From the NCBI GenBank assembly GCA_035620975.1, contig DASPFV010000298.1:1-25364 (forward strand): a stretch of DNA of 25,364 nt, read 5' to 3'. The stretch is from DASPFV01 sp035620975 (GTDB lineage Bacteria > Acidobacteriota > Vicinamibacteria > Vicinamibacterales > 2-12-FULL-66-21). The notes beneath the pieces are model-generated. The model was not told the origin of the DNA and ran no database searches. It worked only from the letters and a program-made list of their open reading frames with translations. How positions within the stretch are numbered: position 1 is the stretch's first letter; each line of letters opens with the position of its first letter. This document shows positions 1 through 7,933 of this stretch, one piece after another. The position numbers were made by a program, and so were the translations under genes.

Positions 1-1
1 C

Positions 2-631
2 GAACGGGTCGTCGACCTGGAGATTGGCGTGACGCGCCCGAAGCGCGCGTTCCTCAAGCCGGGCGGGCTCTGCGAGTCCTTTGCGTGGAAGCCGCTGCGG
101 CCCGGCCGGTACAGCGGCTACTGGGAGAGCTACAAGTCGGAGATCGCCGCGTACGAGCTCGACAAGCTCCTCGGTCTGAACATGGTCCCCCCAACCGTGG
201 AACGGGACGTGAGTCGGGAGAGCGGCGCCGCGATCCTGTGGCTGCAGGACGTTCGCAGCTGGGAGTCGGTACTCCCCCTTCCCAAGCCAGCCAGCTGGAA
301 TTTCCAGATCGCGCGGATGAAGATGTTCGATGATCTGATCGGCAACAGCGACCGCAACAAGGGCAATCTCCTCGTGGACGGCCGTTGGAACCTCTATCTG
401 ATCGATCACTCACGCGCGTTCGCCACCGACAACCGTCTGCCCCAGGTTCTCGAGAACATCGATCGCCGCCTCTGGGAGCGCATGGTGTCGCTCGACGAAG
501 CGGGTCTGACGGAGAGTGTCGGCAAGTGGCTCGACCGGGCCAGAATCCGTGCGCTGCTGCGCCGGCGCGATCGCATGAAGCAGGAGATCGACGCGCTCGT
601 GGCCAAGCACGGCCAGAAGATCTTTTTCTAG
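2..631 (+). CDS. Kinase-fold protein (HipA / PI3-4-kinase-like), 5'-truncated by the window edge
   Basis: The reading frame is open to the left edge, since the codons before the GTG at 29 contain no stop and encode ERVVDLEIG. The gene therefore probably begins outside the window, and the 200 residues counted from that GTG are only its C-terminal part. The recognisable part is a catalytic-loop-like stretch, IGNSDRNKGN followed by LYLIDHSRAF (about residues 104-132 counted from the GTG). This matches the D-R-N-x-x-N plus Asp metal-ligand layout of the atypical kinase fold shared by HipA, PI3/4-kinases and FAM20C. A basic, helical C-terminus follows. I cannot name a substrate; it could be a protein or small-molecule kinase, or a pseudokinase. 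The gene ends in TAG directly abutting a CACGGA repeat array, and no hairpin terminator is evident. The kinase-fold assignment rests on motif spacing only. Confidence 0.6.
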   Translation, partial: ERVVDLEIGVTRPKRAFLKPGGLCESFAWKPLRPGRYSGYWESYKSEIAAYELDKLLGLNMVPPTVERDVSRESGAAILWLQDVRSWESVLPLPKPASWNFQIARMKMFDDLIGNSDRNKGNLLVDGRWNLYLIDHSRAFATDNRLPQVLENIDRRLWERMVSLDEAGLTESVGKWLDRARIRALLRRRDRMKQEIDALVAKHGQKIFF

Positions 632-720
632 CCACGGACACACACGGAAGAACACGCGCCACGGACGAACACGCGCCACGGAAAAACACGCGCCACGGAA
701 AAACACGGAAGAACACGGAA
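632..720 (+). repeat. CACGGA iteron array A
   Basis: This is a run of 10-bp units with consensus CACGGANNAA, broken three times by 7-bp CACGCGC spacers. The array starts with CCACGG on the base after the stop codon of the upstream gene. The same family recurs at 7420-7905, 7934-8111, 18704-18764 and 18884-18960. The 10-bp spacing equals about one helical turn. The next 106 bp (721-826) before the small membrane protein gene hold GC-rich, weakly repetitive sequence and no gene. Confidence 0.85.
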
Positions 721-826
721 CTGCTTAAGTGGGGCGGCGCGGTTGACGCGCGGCGCCCTTCGCGTCGCCTCTGCGCCTTCACCCCTTTTTCCCCCCTTCC
801 TTAACCCTGGAGGCCCCAACGGCCCT

Positions 827-1036
827 CTACCTCTTCCCGCTGTAGATGAGCAGCACGACGCCCCCCGCGAGCGCGAGGCCGCCCAGCACCGGCGGAAGGG
901 GGATCGTCTCCCGCTTCTCCGCGGTCGCCTCGATCGGTCCGATGTCGAGCACCTTCTCTTCCCGCGTGTAGCTGATGCCGCCGTACGCCAGGGCAATCAC
1001 GCCCAGCACGATCAGTGCGATCCCGATGAGCTTCAC
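827..1036 (-). CDS. Small two-helix membrane protein, conserved hypothetical
   Basis: This encodes 69 residues starting from GTG, with a strong Shine-Dalgarno sequence (AGGAGG on the minus strand, about 1042-1047) a few bases upstream, which decides the start. The protein has an N-terminal hydrophobic helix (about residues 3-20, IGIALIVLGVIALAYGG). A polar middle follows, containing REEKVLDIGPIEATAEK, and then a second hydrophobic helix (about 47-66). This architecture, with a DIGP(I)EATAEK-type linker between two helices, is familiar from short uncharacterised bacterial membrane proteins. No function is established and I assign none. It is divergent from the FGGY kinase, and a perfect 16-bp palindrome lies just upstream of the ribosome-binding site. 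Confidence 0.8.
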   Translation of the reverse strand: MKLIGIALIVLGVIALAYGGISYTREEKVLDIGPIEATAEKRETIPLPPVLGGLALAGGVVLLIYSGKR

Positions 1037-1048
1037 GTCCCACCTCCT

Positions 1049-1064
1049 GAGCTCAGCTGAGCTC
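1049..1064. promoter_or_regulatory. 16-bp perfect palindrome, possible operator
   Basis: GAGCTCAGCTGAGCTC reads identically on both strands. It lies between two divergent genes, immediately upstream of the Shine-Dalgarno sequence of the small membrane protein gene. It could bind a dimeric repressor or form a short hairpin in that mRNA. No regulator is identifiable from the sequence. Confidence 0.35.
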
Positions 1065-1151
1065 CGCGGGAGTTCCTCATCATTTATCGTGCCAGCGCCG
1101 AGTTAGCGAAGCGCCGGCAGCGCCTGGAAGCTGAACGACCCTGATCGTCAC

Positions 1152-1157
1152 TACAAT
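1152..1157 (+). promoter_or_regulatory. -10 box for a putative leaderless FGGY kinase mRNA
   Basis: TACAAT ends 7 nt before the ATG at 1165, so transcription would be expected to start at or next to the A of the start codon. No Shine-Dalgarno sequence is present in the intervening bases and no convincing -35 box was found. The same geometry occurs before the transmembrane kinase and lhr. Confidence 0.55.
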
Positions 1158-1164
1158 CTCCACC

Positions 1165-2619
1165 ATGGCTGGCCCGACCGTTCTCGCGCTCGACATCGGT
1201 ACCTCGTCCGTGAGGGCGTCGATCTACGACCGCAGGCCGAACGCGCTTTCCACCACTCAACTTCGGTACAAGCTGGACGAGCACCAGGACGGACGCGTCG
1301 AGATCGATCCGCTGGCGCTCGAGCGCGTGACCATGCAGGCCATCGACCGGGTGCTGGCGAGCCGTCCGGGCCCGGTCCAGGCCGTCGCCACGGCCGCGTT
1401 CTGGCACAGCCTGATGGGGGTCGACGCCGGCAACATCCCGGTGACGCCGCTGCTCCCCTGGAGCGACTTGCGCGCTCACGGAGAAGTCGCACGCCTGCGC
1501 ACCCTCGCCGACGAGCGCCGCGCACACGCCCGGACGGGATGCCGCTTTCACGCGAGCTACTGGCCGGCGCGCTGGCTCTGGTACCGGCGGCGGGACGCGC
1601 GTACGCTCCGGCGCGTCGCGCGCTGGGTCGGCTTCACCGACTGGCTCGAGCGGCGCTGGCTCGGCCGGGACGGCGTCAGCATCTCCCAGGCGTCGGGGAC
1701 CGGGGTCCTGGATCAGGACGCGTGCGCCTGGGATCGCCGGCTCCTGGAGATCTGTGGCGTGGATCCCGCGTCGGTTGCACCCCTCGTCGACACCGATTGC
1801 GAAGAGGGCGAACTCCGGCCGCAGCTGGCGCGCCGCTGGCCGGCACTGGCACGGGCCCGCTGGGTGCCGGCCGTGGGCGACGGGGCGCTCAACAACCTGG
1901 GCGCGGGGTGCGTCCGCCGCGGACGGGCAGCCCTCATGATTGGCACGAGCGGCGCGGTGCGCGTCCTGTGGCAACCCGCGCCGGACGAGCGCGTCGTCAC
2001 GGGCTTCGGGCTCTGGCGCTACCGCCTCGATCGGCGCCGCGTGGTCGTTGGAGGGGCGCTGAGCAACGGTGGCAACGCGCGGGAATGGGTACTTCGGATC
2101 TGCCGCGCCCCCGCCGGCATCGAGAGGGCGGCCGCCGGCATGCCCCCCGATTCGCACGGCCTCACGATGATTCCCTACTTCGCCGGAACCCGGAGTCCGG
2201 ACTACCTGCCCTACGCCCGCGCGGCGCTGGCGGGGCTGTCGCTGGCCACCACGCCGGCACAGCTGCTGCGCGCCACGATGGAGGCCATCGCCTATCGGTT
2301 CGCGCTCGTCGTACGCGAACTCGAGCAGGTCGCTGCGGTGCGCGAAGTGGTCGCCGCGGGGGGAGCATTGGAACGGTCGCCCGCATGGGTGCAGATCATC
2401 GCCGACGTGCTGGGCCGGCGAATCCAGATGTGCCGGCCGCGCGAGCTCACCAGCGGCGGCGCCGCGGCGCTGGCGCTCGATCGTCTGGGCGAGGCCGACC
2501 TCTCCCGCCTGCGGCCCGTCGTGGACAGGACGATCGTGCCGGATCAGGCGAACCGGCGCACGTACGACCGCGCGCTCGAGCGCCACGTTCGGTTTGCTGC
2601 GGACGTGGCGGGCTTCTGA
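1165..2619 (+). CDS. FGGY-family carbohydrate kinase, gluconokinase-like
   Basis: This 484-aa protein has full length for the FGGY family, which phosphorylates sugars or polyols with ATP. It opens with the first phosphate-binding loop, LALDIGTSSVRASIYD (residues 7-22). The GDG motif at 238-240 supplies the probable catalytic Asp239. A C-terminal ATP-domain signature, AAGGALERSPAWVQIIADVLG-like, covers 397-417. The stretch TGCRFHASYWPARWLW (124-139) resembles the substrate-side segment of gluconokinase-type members, so gluconate is my best guess; xylulose or another polyol is not excluded. The start is chosen at ATG 1165 because TACAAT lies 7 nt upstream (putative leaderless mRNA). The gene stands alone, converges on the PBP gene with 4 bp between stop codons, and has no sugar transporter or dehydrogenase beside it to fix the substrate. 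Confidence 0.88.
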   Translation: MAGPTVLALDIGTSSVRASIYDRRPNALSTTQLRYKLDEHQDGRVEIDPLALERVTMQAIDRVLASRPGPVQAVATAAFWHSLMGVDAGNIPVTPLLPWSDLRAHGEVARLRTLADERRAHARTGCRFHASYWPARWLWYRRRDARTLRRVARWVGFTDWLERRWLGRDGVSISQASGTGVLDQDACAWDRRLLEICGVDPASVAPLVDTDCEEGELRPQLARRWPALARARWVPAVGDGALNNLGAGCVRRGRAALMIGTSGAVRVLWQPAPDERVVTGFGLWRYRLDRRRVVVGGALSNGGNAREWVLRICRAPAGIERAAAGMPPDSHGLTMIPYFAGTRSPDYLPYARAALAGLSLATTPAQLLRATMEAIAYRFALVVRELEQVAAVREVVAAGGALERSPAWVQIIADVLGRRIQMCRPRELTSGGAAALALDRLGEADLSRLRPVVDRTIVPDQANRRTYDRALERHVRFAADVAGF

Positions 2620-2623
2620 CCCG

Positions 2624-4633
2624 CTATCGGAAGATGCCCCGAATCCGGCGGCCGAGGCCGGACAGCAGCCCTTCGACCGCACGCCGGACGCGCTGCTTGA
2701 CGGAGCCCTCGTGAATGGGGCAGAGCCGGCCGGGAGTGCGGTCGTCCGGCTTGAAGTACTCGATATAAGTAGGACAGCCCTCGACGGGCCGCTCGTACGA
2801 CACGCGGCAGAGGATCTCGTCCTTGAGGCCATCGGCCGGCTCGAACGCCTCGGGCGGCCGGATCCTGGTGGTCCGCCGCATGAAGTCGCTCCAGATCGGC
2901 AGGGCGAGCCGTGAGCCATAGCCGTCCTTCGCGATCGTCCGCGGCTGATCGAACCCCACCCAGACGCCGACGACGACCGACGAGGAGAAGCCGACGAACC
3001 AGGCGTCCTTGAAATCGTCCGTCGTTCCCGTCTTGCCGCCGACCGGGAAGCTCACGCCGAGACGCCGCGCTCCGGATGCGGTGCCGCGTTCGACCACGTC
3101 GGCGAGCATCGAGACCATCTGGAAGGCGGACTGCGGCGAGAGCACGCGCTCGGTTCGGATCGGGCTGTCGAAAGCGACGCCGCCGTCGGCATCGAGCACG
3201 CGCACGATGCCCCTGGGGCGAACGCTCTGGCCGCCGTTCGGAAAGATGGCGAACGCGGCCGTCAGCTCGAGCGGGCTCACGAGACCCGTGCCCAGCGCCA
3301 GCGAGGGCACGTCGGGGAGATCGTCGATCCCGACGTTCGAGGCGAGCCGCAGGACGGCGCGCGTGCCCACGGCCTGCAGCAGCGCGGCGGCGGCCCGGTT
3401 GTCGGACTCGATAAGCGCCGCCCGGAGCGTGAGCGCGTCGGGATCGACGCCGCCGGCGTTTCGCGGCGCCCACTCCTCGGGACCCTGCGGCGGGATCCCG
3501 GACAGCCGCTCGAGGCGCGATACCGGCGTATATCCGCGCTCGAGCGCGGCCGCGTACAGCAGCGGCTTGAACGCCGATCCCGGCTGCCGACGGCTCCGGG
3601 TGGCCCGGTTGTACTGCGACGCCTTGAAGTCCCGCCCGCCCACGAGCGCCAGGATGTCTCCGATGCGGGGATCGAGCGCCACCAGCGCTGCCTGCAGCTC
3701 CGGTTCGCGCAGGCGCCTCAAACCATCCGCCACCGCACGCTCGGCCGCCAGCTGCAGCTCCGGCACGAACGTCGTCCGAACGCTCCAGTCCGGCGGGTGA
3801 TCGCCCCCGAACCGTTCCCGGAACGCCTGGCGCAGGAACTCCTTGGCGTAGCCGCCGCGGGGATCCACCGCCCCGGGGTACGGCCGGATTCGGATGCTCG
3901 TGCGTCTGGCCTCGCGCGCCTGCGCCTCGGTGATGAACCCTTCCTCCTGCATCCGCGTGAGAACGACGTGGCTGCGCTCGCGGGCGCGGTCGAAGTTGGA
4001 CCAGGGCGACAGGGCCGCCGGCGCGCGTGCGAGCCCCGCCACGAGCGCACATTCGGCAAGGTTCAGCGTGTTCGCCGGGCGGCCGAACAGGTGCCTCGAC
4101 ATGGTCTCGACGCCGTAGACGCCGGCGCTGAGATAGATGCGGTTGAGATAGAGCTCCAGCACCTGGTCCTTCGACAGCTGCGCATCGATCATCAGCGCGA
4201 GGACCGCCTCGCGAATCTTCCGGCCGTACGTCTTCCGGTTCGACAGGAAGAGCGTGCGCGCGAGCTGCTGCGTCAGCGTGCTGCCCCCCTCGACCGTACC
4301 GGGAGATCGGAGATTCCGCACCATGGCACGGCCGAGCGCGAGGGGATCGACGCCAGGGTGATGGTAGAAACGGTGATCCTCGATCGCGATGAAAGCGTGC
4401 TGCAGGTGCTCGGGGATCTCGCTGAGCGGCACGTCGCGCCGGTGTTCGTCGAGGCGGAACCACTGGCGGCCATCGGCCGACAGGAACCAGGTGTCGCCGA
4501 CGCCCCGTGTGAGCCGGTGCACGGCATAGCCCTGCCGCAGGAGCCAGGTCAGGCTGACGGCGGTCAGCACGACCAGGGCCCCGAAGATGACCGCGGCCAC
4601 CCGGTCCCGCACCGAGCGGTTCCAGGCGATCAC
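2624..4633 (-). CDS. Class A penicillin-binding protein (PBP1A family; glycosyltransferase + transpeptidase)
   Basis: This is a 669-aa bifunctional peptidoglycan synthase anchored in the inner membrane and acting in the periplasm. One N-terminal membrane helix spans about residues 11-33. The GT51 glycosyltransferase domain follows, with EDHRFYHHPG (catalytic Glu85) and GGSTLTQQ at 116-123. The transpeptidase domain has all three motifs: SAFK (Ser353, Lys356), SDN (410-412) and KTGT (534-537). A C-terminal tail carries Cys609, Cys620 and Cys638, which may form a small disulfide or metal-binding extension. The GTG start at 4633 is chosen because it overlaps the TGA stop of pcs (sequence GTGA), which implies translational coupling. 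The frame stays open further upstream, but that part is shadow of pcs. At 669 aa it is shorter than the roughly 800-850 residues of enterobacterial PBP1A or PBP1B. Confidence 0.95.
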   Translation of the reverse strand: MIAWNRSVRDRVAAVIFGALVVLTAVSLTWLLRQGYAVHRLTRGVGDTWFLSADGRQWFRLDEHRRDVPLSEIPEHLQHAFIAIEDHRFYHHPGVDPLALGRAMVRNLRSPGTVEGGSTLTQQLARTLFLSNRKTYGRKIREAVLALMIDAQLSKDQVLELYLNRIYLSAGVYGVETMSRHLFGRPANTLNLAECALVAGLARAPAALSPWSNFDRARERSHVVLTRMQEEGFITEAQAREARRTSIRIRPYPGAVDPRGGYAKEFLRQAFRERFGGDHPPDWSVRTTFVPELQLAAERAVADGLRRLREPELQAALVALDPRIGDILALVGGRDFKASQYNRATRSRRQPGSAFKPLLYAAALERGYTPVSRLERLSGIPPQGPEEWAPRNAGGVDPDALTLRAALIESDNRAAAALLQAVGTRAVLRLASNVGIDDLPDVPSLALGTGLVSPLELTAAFAIFPNGGQSVRPRGIVRVLDADGGVAFDSPIRTERVLSPQSAFQMVSMLADVVERGTASGARRLGVSFPVGGKTGTTDDFKDAWFVGFSSSVVVGVWVGFDQPRTIAKDGYGSRLALPIWSDFMRRTTRIRPPEAFEPADGLKDEILCRVSYERPVEGCPTYIEYFKPDDRTPGRLCPIHEGSVKQRVRRAVEGLLSGLGRRIRGIFR

Positions 4634-5376
4634 GTCGGCGAGGCTCCCGACAGCCGCGGGCGGCGCGCGTGCAGCACGAGCGAGAGCACGGTGTAGTAAG
4701 CGGGAAAGAAGAGCGACGCGGTGAGGAGCAGCCGAGGCACGTCGGGCAGCAGCACGATCACAGCAATCATCATCATGGCCCACAGCGCTCCGAGCGCCAC
4801 CGTGAGCGCCCGGAGCGTCGGCGTCCGCGACGGATATACGAACCCGATGCGGACGAACACGAGCGTGCTCAGCACGAGCAGGACCCCGGCGTTGAGCCAG
4901 GGCGGGCTCCCGAAGGCGTGCATGTACAGCGCCACGATGTTCCAGTAGGAGGGAAATCCCGTGAAGAAATGGTCCGTCGTCTTGGCATCGACCGAGGCGA
5001 AGCCGTAGGCGCTGCTCAGCAGGACGAGCAGCGCGATCGGCGCGCCCCAGCCGTCCGGCAGCGCGTGGGAGTGGTACAGCAGGACCACGGGCAGAAACGT
5101 GAACGTCAGATAGTCGACGATGTCGTCGAGCCGGGCCCCGTCGAAGCCGGGCAGCACCTCCTTGACCCGGGCGAGCCGGGCCAAGATTCCGTCGGTCGAG
5201 TCGAGGAACGTTGCAGCGGCCATCCAGAGAAACGCGTCGCGGTACCGGGCCTCGAAGACGGCGACCGTGCCGAAGAAGGCCGCAGCGGCGCCGGCCGCCG
5301 TATAGAGGTGGACGGACCACGCGGCCAGAACGTTCAGCGACCTGGATGCGTCGCTGAACGGTTGAGGTGACTGCAT
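4630..5376 (-). CDS. pcs: Phosphatidylcholine synthase (CDP-alcohol phosphatidyltransferase family)
   Basis: This 248-aa polytopic membrane enzyme is predicted to condense CDP-diacylglycerol with choline to give phosphatidylcholine and CMP. The CDP-alcohol phosphotransferase signature is complete: Asp62-Gly63, Ala66-Arg67, Gly80, Asp84, Asp88. The gap between Arg67 and Gly80 is 12 residues, the spacing I associate with Pcs; the general family usually has 8-9. The following LTFTFLPVVLLY and FPSYWNIVALYMHAF stretches also look like Pcs, and about eight hydrophobic helices are visible. ATG 5376 is the first in-frame start. The stop overlaps the start of the PBP gene by four bases, linking phospholipid and cell-wall synthesis in one transcript. 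A related alcohol such as serine or glycerol is the main alternative substrate. Confidence 0.82.
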   Translation of the reverse strand: MQSPQPFSDASRSLNVLAAWSVHLYTAAGAAAAFFGTVAVFEARYRDAFLWMAAATFLDSTDGILARLARVKEVLPGFDGARLDDIVDYLTFTFLPVVLLYHSHALPDGWGAPIALLVLLSSAYGFASVDAKTTDHFFTGFPSYWNIVALYMHAFGSPPWLNAGVLLVLSTLVFVRIGFVYPSRTPTLRALTVALGALWAMMMIAVIVLLPDVPRLLLTASLFFPAYYTVLSLVLHARRPRLSGASPT

Positions 5377-5392
5377 GTGGACGCAGATCCTG

Positions 5393-5422
5393 TTTACAGC
5401 GGCGGCGTGGGGCTGTTAGAAT
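5393..5422 (+). promoter_or_regulatory. Sigma70-type promoter of ftsH
   Basis: The -35 box is TTTACA (5393-5398) and the -10 box is TAGAAT (5417-5422), separated by 18 bp. Each hexamer matches the consensus at 5 of 6 positions, and transcription should begin near 5429. It lies between the divergent pcs and ftsH genes and leaves a leader of about 120 nt before the ftsH start chosen here. Confidence 0.65.
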
Positions 5423-5428
5423 CTGTAC

Positions 5429-5458
5429 ACACTTCCTTCCCCAGCGAAGTGTCTTTTT
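5429..5458 (+). terminator. Terminator-like hairpin in the ftsH leader
   Basis: ACACTTC (5429-5435) pairs perfectly with GAAGTGT (5446-5452) across a 10-nt loop and is followed by CTTTTT. It begins at the predicted transcription start, so it may act as a 5' stabilising hairpin or attenuator and not as a conventional terminator. Further downstream are a second hairpin (CCGCC/GGCGG, 5477-5491) and the palindrome CCGTGCACGG (5516-5525), just before a purine-rich GGGGAGGAG sequence at 5524-5532. Confidence 0.35.
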
Positions 5459-5546
5459 CCAGATTCACTACATCTGCCGCCCGCGCGGCGGGTCATGGCC
5501 GTCTTCTGTGCCGATCCGTGCACGGGGAGGAGTCAGGCGCCGTCCT

Positions 5547-7406
5547 GTGCCCGAGGCTGGTGGACGCTTCGCGAAATGGACTGACCTCGTGGCCCTACCG
5601 CGCTCTCGTCGAACACGCGTTCTGCTGATCCTCGCTGTCGTGCTCGCGCTCTCGGGCGTCTCCGGGGGCGTCTACTATGCACGCCGACCGGTTGCGCCGC
5701 AGACGCTCGCGTTCTCGGAGTTCCTGCAGCTGCTGCAGACCGGCACCGTCACGCAGGTGACGCTCGGCCGCGACGTCATCGACCTCCTCCTGGCCGATGG
5801 CCAGACCCGGCAGACGGTCGTGCCGCCGGACTTTCTCTCGGCGAACTCCACGTTCATCGCAGACCTCGTCGCACGGAACGTCCGGGTCGAGGTGACGCCG
5901 GCGCCCGAGCCCGGCAGCCTGAGCTGGAGCGCACTCGCCACCGTCGGGGCGTTCCTCGCCCTGCTCGGCTTCACGGTCTACCGCACGACGGCGGGTCGCA
6001 TTCCCTCCATCTCGGGACGGCCCCGCACGGCCGACCCCGGCGAGCAGGTCATCACGTTCCAGGATGTCGCGGGAGTGGACGAGGCCAAGGACGAGGTGAA
6101 GGAGATCGTCGATTTCCTTCGCGAGCCCGGCCGGTTCTCGGCTGTCGGCGGGCGGATCCCCCGCGGCGTGCTCCTCGTCGGACCGCCCGGCACGGGCAAG
6201 ACGCTCCTCGCGCGATCGATCGCGGGCGAAGCGGGCGTGCCGTTCCTCTTCGCCAGCGGATCGGACTTCGTCGAGATGTATGCCGGCGTCGGCGCCTCCC
6301 GCGTGCGGCGGCTGTTCCGTGAAGCCCGCCGGCACAGCGCCTGCATCGTCTTCATCGACGAGCTCGACGCCGTCGGCCGCAGCCGCGGCGGCAGCTCCCT
6401 CAGCCACGAAGAACGGGAGCAGACGCTCAATCAGCTCCTCGTGGAGATGGACGGCTTCGAGGCCCACCACAGCGTCGTCGTGATCGCCGCGACCAACCGG
6501 CAGGACATCCTCGATCCGGCGCTGCTGCGCCCGGGCCGCTTCGATCGCCAGGTCGTGGTGGGCAACCCGGATCTGAAGGGGCGGGAAGCCATCCTGCGGG
6601 TGCACACGCGGAAGATAGCCGTGGAGCCCGGCGTGGATCTGCGGGCCATTGCGCGCGGGACGCCGGGCTTCTCCGGCGCCGATCTCGCGAACCTCGTGAA
6701 CGAGGCGGCCCTTTTCGCGGCGCGCGCCGGCCGGGCGGCCGTCGGCGACCGGGATCTGCAGGAGGCGCGCGACAAGGTGCTCATGGGTGTCGAGCGCCGG
6801 TCCATTGCCCTCAGCGATCGCGACCGCGTCACCTGCGCGTATCACGAGGCCGGCCACGCCCTCGTCGCCGCCCTGCTGCCCGCTGCCGACCCGCTGCACA
6901 AGGTCACCATCGTGCCCCGCGGCCGCGCCATGGGCGTGACGATGCAGCTGCCCGAGGCGGACCGGCACACGTACACCAGGGCTTATCTGGAGACGCAGAT
7001 TGCCGTGCTCATGGGCGGCCGCGTGGCTGAGGAGCTCTTCATCGACGACATGACGAGCGGCGCATCGAACGACATCGAGCGCGCGACGGATATCGCCCAG
7101 CGGATGGTCTGCGAATGGGGAATGTCGGAGCTGGGCCCCCTCGCCTACCGGAAGCCCGGCAATGCCTACGAACCGGACCGCGCCCACACCGTGAGCGAGG
7201 CCACTGCGCGGCGCGTGGACGAGGAGATCCGCAAGTTCGTGATGGCGGGCTACGATCGGGCCCGCGACCTCATCGCGGGGAACCGCGCCGCCATGATCTC
7301 GATGGCGGAAGCGTTGCTCGAGCGCGAGTCGCTCGAGGCGCACGAGATCCGCGCCATACTGGCCGCCGCCACCGATACACCCGGACCGGCGGCCCCGGTG
7401 GAGTAG
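5547..7406 (+). CDS. ftsH: ATP-dependent zinc metalloprotease FtsH
   Basis: This 619-aa membrane AAA+ protease extracts and degrades membrane proteins. Two N-terminal membrane helices lie at about 25-45 and 127-146, flanking a short periplasmic domain. The AAA domain carries Walker A GPPGTGKT (212-219), a pore loop with FVEM (241-244), Walker B IVFIDELDA (267-275) and the second region of homology, ending in RPGRFDR (328-334). The M41 protease domain has HEAGH (433-437) and the third zinc ligand Asp509 in SNDIE. GTG 5547 is chosen because GGGGAGGAG lies upstream, although the 14-nt spacing is long; GTG 5589, which gives 605 aa, is the alternative. Earlier in-frame codons precede the predicted promoter. 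The gene is monocistronic with its own sigma70-type promoter and is followed by a long repeat region. Confidence 0.95.
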   Translation: MPEAGGRFAKWTDLVALPRSRRTRVLLILAVVLALSGVSGGVYYARRPVAPQTLAFSEFLQLLQTGTVTQVTLGRDVIDLLLADGQTRQTVVPPDFLSANSTFIADLVARNVRVEVTPAPEPGSLSWSALATVGAFLALLGFTVYRTTAGRIPSISGRPRTADPGEQVITFQDVAGVDEAKDEVKEIVDFLREPGRFSAVGGRIPRGVLLVGPPGTGKTLLARSIAGEAGVPFLFASGSDFVEMYAGVGASRVRRLFREARRHSACIVFIDELDAVGRSRGGSSLSHEEREQTLNQLLVEMDGFEAHHSVVVIAATNRQDILDPALLRPGRFDRQVVVGNPDLKGREAILRVHTRKIAVEPGVDLRAIARGTPGFSGADLANLVNEAALFAARAGRAAVGDRDLQEARDKVLMGVERRSIALSDRDRVTCAYHEAGHALVAALLPAADPLHKVTIVPRGRAMGVTMQLPEADRHTYTRAYLETQIAVLMGGRVAEELFIDDMTSGASNDIERATDIAQRMVCEWGMSELGPLAYRKPGNAYEPDRAHTVSEATARRVDEEIRKFVMAGYDRARDLIAGNRAAMISMAEALLERESLEAHEIRAILAAATDTPGPAAPVE

Positions 7407-7419
7407 GCGCCGCCCCGGG

Positions 7420-7915
7420 CCACGGAGCGACACGAAACCCGGGCCACGGAAAAACACGGACGAACACGGACACAGGAAAAAGTTGACGGGCCGGTCCCGA
7501 CCGGATACCAGGTGTCGGTGGCCTGCCGTGCTCTCGATGGAAGAGGCCCTGCGCCAGGCCACGCCACGGAGCGACACGAAAAATCCCGCCACGGAAAACA
7601 CGGACGAACACGGACACAGGAAAACGTTGACGGGCCGGGTCCCGACCGGATCCCAGGTGTCAGTGGCCTGCCGTGCTCTCGATGGAAGAGGCCCTGCCCC
7701 AGGCCACGGAGCGACACGAATAACCCCGCCACGGAAAAACACGGAGGAACACGGACACAGGAAAAAGTTGACGGGCCGGGTCCCGACCGGATCCCAGGTG
7801 TCGGTGGCCTGCCGTGCTCTCGATGGAAGAGCCCTGCGCCAGGCCACGGAGCGACACGAATAACCCCGCCACGGAAAAACACGGACGAACACGGACACGG
7901 AACCCTTGACGGGCT
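7420..7915 (+). repeat. Tandem array of a 140-bp unit, about 3.5 copies
   Basis: Copies begin with CCACGGAGCG at 7420, 7564, 7704 and 7844, so the periods are 144, 140 and 140 bp; the fourth copy degenerates after about 65 bp. Each unit contains a CACGGANNAA iteron run, then TTGACGGGCC, a GC-rich segment with possible short hairpins, and a conserved TGCCGTGCTCTCGATGG stretch. Copies differ at only a few positions, which implies recent duplication or homogenisation. Open frames run through it in several phases, but the period is not a multiple of three and they look non-coding. Confidence 0.92.
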
Positions 7916-7933
7916 GAGTACGGAACTGATCCA

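Noticed and set aside
1084..2919. 611-codon minus-strand frame opposite the FGGY kinase
   Set aside because: It is a low-complexity shadow of the kinase and overlaps the PBP end. It has no recognisable domain.
4634..5320. N-terminal extension of the PBP frame
   Set aside because: It is the shadow of pcs. The GTGA overlap and the position of the membrane helix fix the PBP start at 4633.
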